The position numbers and the translations under genes were made by a program. The notes beneath the pieces were generated by a model. That model searched no databases. It saw only the letters and a list, made by a program, of their open reading frames with translations, and was not told the origin of the DNA. Positions 34,324-42,730 of a stretch of 61,847 bases of DNA are shown one piece after another. Origin of the DNA: DATAAZ01 sp036259875 (GTDB lineage Bacteria; Actinomycetota; Thermoleophilia; Gaiellales; Gaiellaceae); contig DATAAZ010000079.1 of the NCBI GenBank assembly GCA_036259875.1, forward strand, positions 1 to 61,847, written 5' to 3'. Numbering within the stretch: the stretch's first letter is position 1; every line of letters begins with the position of its first letter.

Positions 34324-35397
34324 CTAGAGCGTCGCCCAGACGTCGAGCTTCGCCCGTGTCCTCTCGATCACCGCGTCCGTGAACTCGGTCGTCGAGGCGT
34401 GGCCGCCCAGGTCAGCGGTTCGTACCCCCGCCTGCACGGCCTCGAGGCACGCCTCGCGGATCGCGCGGCCCGCGGTGCGCGATACGTCGTCGTCGATGTG
34501 CGAGAGGAGCGCGCCCGCCGCGAGGATCATCGCCATCGGGTTCGCCACGTTCTTTCCGTAGAGCGCCGGGGCGGTCCCGTGCGCGGCCTCGGCCAAGAGG
34601 GCCCGGGGCGTGTAATCGTCGTTGAAGGCGACGAGGAGCGACTCGGAGCCGGCGATCGAGCCGAAGAGCGGCAGAACGAGATCGCTCAGGATGTCGCCGT
34701 CGCGGTTCAGGGCCGGAATGACGAGCGCGTCGCCCGTCGCCGAGATGAGGAGCGCGAAGGTGGCGTCGATCAGCTGCGGCTCGTACGGAACCTCGGGATG
34801 GCGTTCCGCGGCGGCGTCCATCTCCTCCTTCAGCATCCCCTCGTAGACCGGCGAGACGGTGTACTTGGGACCGCCGAAGACCTTCGCCCGGGTGCGCTCT
34901 GCATGGCGGAACGAGAACTCGGCCACCGCGCGGCAGACGCGCCGCTCGATCCGCGTTGTCCGGAATGCGGCCTCGTCCTCTCCCTCGCCGTCGCGCCACT
35001 CCTTCGCCCCGTAGGCGTCACCGACGGCCATTCGGACGACCGAGATCGGGTGGTGGGCACCGCCGATCGGGACGACACCCGGGATCCGGCGGCCCGTACG
35101 AACGATTACGTGCCCACCGATCTCCTCCCGGAGAATCCGGTTCGGGCTCCCGACGTCGCCCGCGGCCTCCGGCGTCACGGTCGCGGCCTTGAGTCCGAGC
35201 CCCGCGTCGCGCACTGCGCGCGCCGCCTCGTGGACGACTGCGTTCGCCGACGCACGGCGCGACTCGAGCGAGAGATCGAAGCGTGGAACGTCGAGCTCGA
35301 GTCCGACGACGTCGGGCGCGAGGACGCGAAGCGCCTGCTCGAGGAGCTCTTGCCCCGTCTCGTCGCCCTCGAGTACGACGATGGTCGAGGTACGCAC
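34324..35397 (-). CDS. Isocitrate/isopropylmalate dehydrogenase family protein
   Basis: The 357-residue product has the beta-decarboxylating dehydrogenase pattern: VLEGDETGQELL, KAATVTPEA, GSPNRILREEI, then VIPALNRDGDILSDLVLPLFGSIAGSESL (the metal and cofactor loop) and EAAHGTAPALYGKNVANPMAMILAAG. Residues for the phosphate or carboxylate of isocitrate are suggested by SPNRILR. It is likely an NAD(P)-dependent isocitrate dehydrogenase, but isopropylmalate or tartrate activity cannot be excluded. It starts at GTG 35397. It is single and convergent with the ferredoxin gene. Confidence 0.8.
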   Translation of the reverse strand: MRTSTIVVLEGDETGQELLEQALRVLAPDVVGLELDVPRFDLSLESRRASANAVVHEAARAVRDAGLGLKAATVTPEAAGDVGSPNRILREEIGGHVIVRTGRRIPGVVPIGGAHHPISVVRMAVGDAYGAKEWRDGEGEDEAAFRTTRIERRVCRAVAEFSFRHAERTRAKVFGGPKYTVSPVYEGMLKEEMDAAAERHPEVPYEPQLIDATFALLISATGDALVIPALNRDGDILSDLVLPLFGSIAGSESLLVAFNDDYTPRALLAEAAHGTAPALYGKNVANPMAMILAAGALLSHIDDDVSRTAGRAIREACLEAVQAGVRTADLGGHASTTEFTDAVIERTRAKLDVWATL

Positions 35398-35448
35398 GGG
35401 CGGCCGAGTCTACCGGTGCCCCGAGCGGGCCCACCCGGCTGACCTCGA

Positions 35449-35478
35449 TTGACTTTCGGCGTCATAACGCTGTAAGAA
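35449..35478 (+). promoter_or_regulatory. Probable sigma-A-type promoter of the sugar ABC operon
   Basis: TTGACT at 35449-35454 is followed, after 17 to 18 bases, by GTAAGA/TAAGAA at about 35472-35478, then a GGAAGGAGG ribosome-binding site before GTG 35509. The -35 box matches well and the -10 box only partly. Confidence 0.5.
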
Positions 35479-35508
35479 CGGGCCGACACGGGGAAGGAGG
35501 GCCGAGGC

Positions 35509-36708
<1,200 letters not shown>

Positions 36709-36720
36709 GAAAGGATCCAG

Positions 36721-38031
36721 ATGAGGCACATGCGTTTTCTCCTCCTGACCCTCGTCGCGCTCGTTCTCGCGCTCGCCGCCGGCTGCGGGGGTGGTGACGG
36801 CGATGAAGAGCCGGCCCCGGCCGGCGAGGCGACCGGCGCTGAGGAAGGCGGCGTATCCGGGTCGGTTTCGATCATGGGCATCTGGGTGGGGCCCGAGCAG
36901 GAGTCCTTCCAGGCGGTCATCGACGGCTTCGTCGAGCAGAACCCCGACGTCGAGGTGAACTACAACCCGGCCGGCGACGAGCTGCCGACCGTGCTCTCGA
37001 CCGCCGTCGAGGGCGGCAACCCGCCCGACATCGCGGCACCGGCGCAGCCCGGGTTCGTCCAAACGCTAGTCGACGACGGCGCGCTCCAACCGCTCGACTT
37101 CGCGGAGGAGACGATCAGGGAGAACTTCGGCGACTCCGGGACCTCCGTCGGAACATTCAACGACCAACTCTACGGCCTCTTCTTCAAGGCCGGGAATAAG
37201 TCGACGGTCTGGTACAACGTCCACGCCTACGAGGACGCCGGCGTCGAGCCCGCCGAGAGCTGGGACGATTTCATCGCGAACGGCGAGACGCTGAAGGCGG
37301 CCGGCATCCCGGCCTACTCGATCGGCGGCGCCGACGGCTGGACGCTCACCGACCTCTTCGAGAACCTCTACATCCGGATGGCGGGGCCCGAGATGTACGA
37401 CCAGCTCGCCCGGCACGAAATCCCGTGGACCCACCAGTCCGTCAAGGACGCCCTCACCGAGATGGCAAAGGTCTTCGGCGACAAGGACAACATCGCGGGC
37501 AACCCGCTCCAGGTCACCTTCGAGACGTCGGTGTCGCAGGTCTTCTCCGAGAATCCCAAGGCCGCCCAGGTGATCGAAGGCGCGTTCGTGCCCGGCGTCG
37601 TCGAGCACAACCTCGAGGCGGGGACCGACTTCGACGTCTTCGAATTCCCGTCCGTCAACGACTCGGCCCCAGCCGTCGTTGCGGACGGGAACATGTTCAT
37701 CCTGTTCACCGACAACCCGGCCGCCGAGGCCTTCATCGAGTACCTGGCGACGCCCGAGGCGGCCGAGATCTGGGCAGCCCGCGGCGGGTTCGCGAGCCCG
37801 AACCGGAACGTCGACACGACCGTGTATCCCGACGAGTTGACGCAGAGGACCTCGGGCGCGCTGGCCGAGGCGGAGGTCATCCGCTGGGATCTCTCCGACC
37901 TCGTTCCGCCCGAGTTCGGGGCGACCACCGGCCAGGGGCTCTGGAAACTCTTCCAGGATTTCCTCCAGAACCCGAACGACGTCGACGGGATCGCGCAGCA
38001 GATGGAGCAGGCGGCGTCGCGGGCCGAATAG
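36721..38031 (+). CDS. Sugar ABC transporter substrate-binding lipoprotein
   Basis: The 436-residue protein has a lipoprotein signal (LALAAGC, lipid-bound Cys at residue 21), a short acidic linker and the family 1 extracellular solute-binding fold: GSVSIMGIWVGPEQ, GGNPPDIAAPAQPG, then a DGWTLTDLFEN region and a C-terminal helix. It is of alpha-glucoside-binding type by overall layout. Substrate cannot be read from sequence alone. ATG 36721 follows an AGGAAAGG site 12 bases after the ATPase stop, so they are cotranscribed. Confidence 0.9.
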   Translation: MRHMRFLLLTLVALVLALAAGCGGGDGDEEPAPAGEATGAEEGGVSGSVSIMGIWVGPEQESFQAVIDGFVEQNPDVEVNYNPAGDELPTVLSTAVEGGNPPDIAAPAQPGFVQTLVDDGALQPLDFAEETIRENFGDSGTSVGTFNDQLYGLFFKAGNKSTVWYNVHAYEDAGVEPAESWDDFIANGETLKAAGIPAYSIGGADGWTLTDLFENLYIRMAGPEMYDQLARHEIPWTHQSVKDALTEMAKVFGDKDNIAGNPLQVTFETSVSQVFSENPKAAQVIEGAFVPGVVEHNLEAGTDFDVFEFPSVNDSAPAVVADGNMFILFTDNPAAEAFIEYLATPEAAEIWAARGGFASPNRNVDTTVYPDELTQRTSGALAEAEVIRWDLSDLVPPEFGATTGQGLWKLFQDFLQNPNDVDGIAQQMEQAASRAE

Positions 38032-38052
38032 CGGCCTGACCGGAGCGCGGGC

Positions 38053-39393
38053 GTGAGCGGGCAGAGCATCGCGGCCGAGCCTCCCGTCCGGGAGGCCCGG
38101 CCCCCCGCGCCGCCCGGCGCGTGGCGGAAGTACGCGCTCGCCGCGGGTTTTCTCGCGCCGGCCGTCGTCTTCCTCGGAGTCTGGATCGTCTACCCGGCGA
38201 TCCGGACGATCTACCGCAGCTTCTTCGACCGCTCGGGCGACGAGTTCGTCGGCTTCGACAACTACGTCGAGATTTTCACGAGCGACGTTCTCTTCACCGC
38301 CGTCAAGAACAACGCCGTCTGGGTGCTCGTCGTGCCGGCGTTTGTGACCGCGATCGGCCTCATCTTCGCCGTGCTCACCGAGCGGGTGAGCTGGGCGTTC
38401 GCGTTCAAGACCGCTGTCTTCATGCCGATGGCGGTGTCCGCGTTTGCGGCCGGCATCACGTGGCGGATCGTCTACATCGAGGAGCCGGAGCGAGGCGCGC
38501 TCAACGCAGCGATCGCGAGCGTCCGCGACGCGTTCAAGCCCGCGGGCGTGCTCCCGGACGCGGCGCCTTCCACCGAGAACATCACGGGAACGCCGCAGGG
38601 CGGGCTCACGCTCGACGAGTCCGTCGGCCGGGGTGACACCGTGCAGCTCGGCCTAACGCGCATCTCGACGGACGAGATCCCGAAGGGCGCCGAGCAGGCG
38701 GTGGCGCCGCAGGCGGTCCCGGACGGGATCGCCGGTGTCGTCTGGCGGGATTTCAAGCCGGGCGGCGGCGAGCCGGGGCAACTCGAGCAGGAAGAGGTGG
38801 GGCTGCCCGGCATAACCGTCGAGCTCCGTGACGCGGACGGCGACGCTGTCCAGGAGGCGACGACGGAGGCGAACGGCACGTTCGTCTTCGAGGGCGTCGA
38901 GCGGGGCGACTATCGCGTCGCGATCGGCGCCCAGACGTTCGCGGCACCGTTCGGCGGGGTGACGTGGCTGGGTGAACGGCTCGTCACGCCCGCGATCCTC
39001 ATCTCGTACATCTGGATCTGGGCCGGCTTTGCGATGGTCGTGGTCGCAGCCGGCCTCGCGGCGATCCCGCGCGACGTCCTCGAGGCCGCGCGCACCGACG
39101 GCGCGAGCGAATGGCAGGTCTTCCGGCGGGTGACCGTTCCGCTGCTCGCGCCCGTCCTCACGGTCGTCTTCATCACGATGCTGATCAACGTCCTCAAGGT
39201 CTTCGACATCGTCGTCGCGGTCGCGCCGGGGTCGGTTCAGGACGACGCGACCGTGCTGGCGCTCTCGATGTGGCGGACGGCGTTCGCGGGCGCGAACAAC
39301 TTCGGCATCGGGTCGGCGATTGCGGTCTTCATCTTCGTTCTCGTCATCCCGGTGATCCTGCTCAACATCCGCCGCTTCAGGAGGGAAGCGTAG
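38053..39393 (+). CDS. Sugar ABC permease with inserted extracytoplasmic Cna-B-like domain
   Basis: The 446-residue product is about 140 residues longer than usual. TM1-3 come first (LAAGFLAPAVVFLGVWIVYPA, FKTAVFMPMAVSAFAAG). About residues 145-224 are a low-complexity linker and residues 225-293 form a beta-sandwich-like Cna-B/SdrD-type domain (GIAGVVWRDFKP, LPGITVELRDADGD, EANGTFVFEGVERGDYRVAI). The rest has the MalF-type ending with EAARTDGASEWQVFRRVTVPLLAP, the EAA loop that contacts the ATPase. GTG 38053 is the start. The insertion lies in a loop that should face outside. Confidence 0.85.
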   Translation: MSGQSIAAEPPVREARPPAPPGAWRKYALAAGFLAPAVVFLGVWIVYPAIRTIYRSFFDRSGDEFVGFDNYVEIFTSDVLFTAVKNNAVWVLVVPAFVTAIGLIFAVLTERVSWAFAFKTAVFMPMAVSAFAAGITWRIVYIEEPERGALNAAIASVRDAFKPAGVLPDAAPSTENITGTPQGGLTLDESVGRGDTVQLGLTRISTDEIPKGAEQAVAPQAVPDGIAGVVWRDFKPGGGEPGQLEQEEVGLPGITVELRDADGDAVQEATTEANGTFVFEGVERGDYRVAIGAQTFAAPFGGVTWLGERLVTPAILISYIWIWAGFAMVVVAAGLAAIPRDVLEAARTDGASEWQVFRRVTVPLLAPVLTVVFITMLINVLKVFDIVVAVAPGSVQDDATVLALSMWRTAFAGANNFGIGSAIAVFIFVLVIPVILLNIRRFRREA

Positions 39394-40283
39394 TGGCCAC
39401 GGAAGCCGTCGCCGCCCGCGCACCCGTCGGCGAGCGCAACACGGTGGCGGCGCGAATCCTCCGCGTCGTCGCGAGCGCGCCGGTCAACATCGTCCTGATC
39501 GCGATCGGCCTCCTCTGGCTCGTGCCGACGCTCGGGCTGCTCCTCACATCCCTCCTTGCGCCGAGCGACTTTCAGGAGGAGGGCTGGTGGCAGATCTTCA
39601 GCGAGCCGAGCAAGCTCACCTTCCAGAACTACGAGAAGGTCTTCGACAACGACCCGATCATGGAGTCGCTCGTGACGACGGCGCTGATCGCCGTCTTCGG
39701 GACGCTCGTTCCAATCGTCGTCGGCGCGCTGGCCGGCTACGCGTTTGCGTGGCTCGAGTTCCCCGGGCGCGACTGGCTGTTCATCCTCGTCATCGCGCTT
39801 CTCGTCGTCCCGCTCCAAATGGCGCTGATCCCGATGTTCCAGCTCTACAACACGCTGGGGATCTTCGACACAGTACTCAGCCTCGTCCTGTTCCACACGG
39901 CGTTCGGCCTCCCGTTCGCGATCTTCCTGCTCCGCAACTTCTTCATCGGGATCCCGAAGGACATCCTCGAGTCAGCGCGGATCGACGGCGCGTCCGAGTT
40001 CCGCATTTTTCTCCGCCTCATCCTGCCGCTCGGATTGCCGGCGATCGCCTCACTCGGGATCTTCCAGTTCCTCTGGACGTGGAACGACCTCCTCGTCGCG
40101 CTCGTGTTCGGGCGCGACACGCAGCCGATCACGGTCGCGATTTACTCGCAGCTGCGGCAGTTCGGCTCCAACGTCGACCTGATCGCGCCCGCGACGTTCA
40201 TCTCGCTGCTCATCCCGCTCGTCGTGTTCTTCGCGTTCCAGCGCTATTTCGTCCAGGGCCTCCTCGCCGGCTCGGTCAAGTAG
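39393..40283 (+). CDS. Sugar ABC permease, MalG type
   Basis: The 296-residue protein has six hydrophobic segments and the cytoplasmic EAA loop ESARIDGASEFRIFLRLILPLGLPA. It forms the translocation pore with the preceding permease. GTG 39393 overlaps the upstream stop by 1 base (TAGTG) with GGAGG before it, so translation is coupled. It is of normal length and ends 8 bases before a broken oxidoreductase gene. Confidence 0.93.
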   Translation: MATEAVAARAPVGERNTVAARILRVVASAPVNIVLIAIGLLWLVPTLGLLLTSLLAPSDFQEEGWWQIFSEPSKLTFQNYEKVFDNDPIMESLVTTALIAVFGTLVPIVVGALAGYAFAWLEFPGRDWLFILVIALLVVPLQMALIPMFQLYNTLGIFDTVLSLVLFHTAFGLPFAIFLLRNFFIGIPKDILESARIDGASEFRIFLRLILPLGLPAIASLGIFQFLWTWNDLLVALVFGRDTQPITVAIYSQLRQFGSNVDLIAPATFISLLIPLVVFFAFQRYFVQGLLAGSVK

Positions 40284-40291
40284 GACGCGAC

Positions 40292-41210
40292 GTGTCCCGC
40301 CCGCGTTCAGCGAGCGACCGGATCGCGATCGTCGGCGGCGGCCTCGGCGGGTTCACCGCGTAAGCGACGCTCCGCTACGGCGGGATCGAGCTGAGCGAGA
40401 TCCTCGTCTTCGGGACCGACCCGGATCCCGCGGCTGCGTGGCGCATGCGCGCGGCGTCGATCCACCGGCAGCGTATGCGCTCGGAAAGCGGCGGTCACTG
40501 CTTCCCGACGTCGTCGGGCTCGCCGTTCGCGAGGCGGTTCGGCACCGCACCATCGTTCCCCTCCTGAAGACGCTCGTCGACCGGTACAACCCGTCCGTCT
40601 CCGCCTCCCCCGAGCACGTCGCCGAGCTTCGCGAGAAGACCGGCTGGGACGCGAGCTTCCGCCGTGCGCGCGTCGCTCGCATCCGCCCCCTCGCCGACGA
40701 GTTCGAGCTCGACGAGCACGGCCGGTTCCGGCACGTTCTCGTCGCGCCCGGACACCCCGGCTCGCTTGCCGCCCGAGTTTCAGGGCGATGCGAGGGCCGT
40801 CCACGCTTACGAGCCACACAACTACGCCGACCGGGTCGCCGTCGTCGGTGCCGGGATGGCCGCAGCGACCGAGGCTCGGACGAGCCGCTCGAGGCGGCCG
40901 CGCGCGCCGGCCGGTTCCGCGTCGCGGCCGCGCTGAACGGCGCCGACCAGGTGATCTGTGCGACGGGGTTCCTCCGCGGCTTCGGGCACGACCCGCTGCT
41001 CGCGCGGCTCGCCGAGGAGAACGAGCTCGAGACGGTGGACGGCTGGATCGTCCCCACGCCCGACTGCACGATCCCCGCCCTCACGAACGACGACCGGACG
41101 CTCGCCCTCGCTCCGGCGCAGTGGGCGTACCCGGCGGCCGACCCGCTCGCGGGCGCGAAGTCGCTGCGCGGCGCTTCCTGCGGAGGATCAACGAGTGTCG
41201 TACACGCTGA
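40292..41210 (+). pseudogene. FAD/NAD(P)-binding oxidoreductase, multiply disrupted
   Basis: From GTG 40292 the frame opens with IAIVGGGLGGFTA, an FAD-binding start, and is stopped at once by TAA 40361-40363 (codon 24). Further fragments in shifting frames read ILVFGTDPDPAAAWRM, TIVPLLKTLVDRYNPSVS, FELDEHGRFRHVLVAPGHPG, VAVVGAGMAAATE, VICATGFLRGFGHDPLL and a basic end to TGA 41208-41210. Several frame changes and a probable internal deletion (just after GMAAATE) are needed. The whole resembles FAD-dependent oxidoreductases that hydroxylate small substrates. It is clearly non-functional as sequenced. Confidence 0.7.
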
Positions 41211-42370
41211 GAGGGGGATTCGAGTCGCGTTTCGCGAGCGCGCTCGCTCCTCTCCTTGTGGCCGCCGTCCTTTCGGCGACGCTCGCCGCCTGGCCGCCGA
41301 TCCAGCTCGCCGGCCTCATGCTCGCGGTCGGGGCCGCGCTCGACCTCGCGCTGTACCATCGCCTGCTCCCGTACCAGCCAGGCTGGATCGCGCTCCCGAT
41401 CGCCGTCCTGGAGCTCGGCGCGATCATGGCGCTCGCGCGTGCCGTCCGGATCGGTGCGCCGGTCGGCGCTGCGATCGGCTTCTTCGTTGGCTCGTGGCTC
41501 GTCGCGCAGGCGCTCGCTCATGCGGTCTTCCCGCTCGTCCGCGTCTCGTACGCCGAGGACGGCGGTGAGCTCGGGCGGATCGGCGCGACCGCGGTCGCCG
41601 CTTGCGTCGCCGTCGCCGCGTTCGCCGGCGGCGTCGCCTGGGGGACGAGGCCGCCGACGGTCCACCTCGCCGCGGCGTGCACCGCGGCCCCCTTGTGATC
41701 GACGAGCCACAGACGCTCGTCGGCGCGCCGGGCGCGGTCGTCCGGGGCGGAATCATCGTGCGCTCGAGCGGCGTCACGATTCGTAATGTCGACGTGGTCG
41801 GCGGCGAGCACGGATCGCCGTCGAAGACGCGCGAGCCGTCGTCCTCGAGAACGTGGAGATCTCCGGCGTCGAGCTGGACGGGATCGATCTCCGCCGCGCG
41901 AGCGGCGTCATCCGGGACCGCGGAGATCGCGCTCGATCGGGACTACACGCACGGCATCGACGTGTCGTTCGCGTTCGATCTCGAGACGACGATGGTGCAT
42001 GGCCGCACCGTCGTAGGCGGCTACGAGGGGATCGTGTCGCACTTCGCGCACGTCGATCTTCGCGACAACTTCGTGAGTGGGACGAGCCTGCGGGGCATCA
42101 CGTGACGGAAATGTCGATGGGGACGATTGCCGGCAACGTCGTCCTCGGCGCGCGAGGGGTCGGGATCTATTGCGGTGATTACCCTCACTGTTCGATCGCG
42201 GATAACTTCGTATCCGGAAGACCCTCGATCGGGAATCCGGCGATCGGACTCGTGCGGGATTTGCAATTGTCAGCCACTTCGGGGCAAAAGCGAGGATCCA
42301 CGACAATCGACTGATCGAAAACCCGAAGAGCGTCAGGTCGTTTTCTAACGGGACTATTTTGCATCGCTAG
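41195..42370 (+). pseudogene. Membrane domain fused to right-handed beta-helix, five single-base frameshifts
   Basis: GTG 41195 starts a hydrophobic domain of about five helices (LLVAAVLSATLAAWPP onwards). After about 160 residues it should continue as VHRGPLVIDEPQTLVGAPGAVVRGG and NosD/pectate-lyase-like beta-helix repeats (VRSSGVTIRNVDVVGGEHG, GVELDGIDLRRASGVI, IAGNVVLGARGVGIY), ending ILHR at TAG 42368-42370. The correct reading requires single-base corrections near 41672, 41813, 41920, 42102 and 42219. Four are missing bases and one is extra. The pattern could be pseudogene decay or sequencing error. An intact version would be a membrane-anchored extracytoplasmic beta-helix protein. Confidence 0.65.
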
Positions 42371-42372
42371 GC

Positions 42373-42403
42373 TTGACTCGTTATCCTTGGCTGACCGTAT
42401 TCG
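42373..42403 (+). promoter_or_regulatory. Possible promoter of the Lsr2-like gene
   Basis: TTGACT at 42373-42378 is followed after 19 bases by TATTCG (42398-42403), a weak -10. The ribosome-binding site GAGGAGG is at about 42447-42453. The sequence in between is AT-richer than most of the window. Confidence 0.4.
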
Positions 42404-42457
42404 CGAATGGGTGGCGCACACCAAACCCCGGGGCTCTGTGCTAACTGAGGAGGAAAC

Positions 42458-42655
42458 GTGGCGAAGAAAACGGTTCTGGTCTCCGACATGTCCGAAAAGG
42501 AGATTCCGGACGGGAAAGGTGCGACGATCAGGATCACGTTCCGCGACGCGCGCAAGGGAGTCCGCGAGCTCGACGTGACCGACGAAGAGGCGGAGCGGCT
42601 CGGCGGACGCCAGGTCGCCCGACGCGGCCGCAGGCCGAAGAGCGCTTCCTCGTAG
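42458..42655 (+). CDS. Small Lsr2-like protein with AT-hook-like tail
   Basis: The 65-residue product starts at GTG 42458 with a strong GAGGAGG site. It reads KKTVLVSDMSEKEIPDGKGAT, then a strand pair (IRITFRDARKGVRELDVTDEEA), and ends RRGRRPKSASS, an AT-hook-like motif. The first part resembles the N-terminal dimerisation domain of Lsr2 nucleoid proteins, while the usual C-terminal domain is absent. A DNA-binding or nucleoid role is an inference. It may mark AT-rich or foreign DNA. Confidence 0.6.
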   Translation: MAKKTVLVSDMSEKEIPDGKGATIRITFRDARKGVRELDVTDEEAERLGGRQVARRGRRPKSASS

Positions 42656-42730
42656 CGAACAGCCGGAAACTCGGCGACTTTTCGCAGCCCCGCGGAAGAG
42701 CCCGCCGGGCGCGGAACTAGAATCGAAGAG

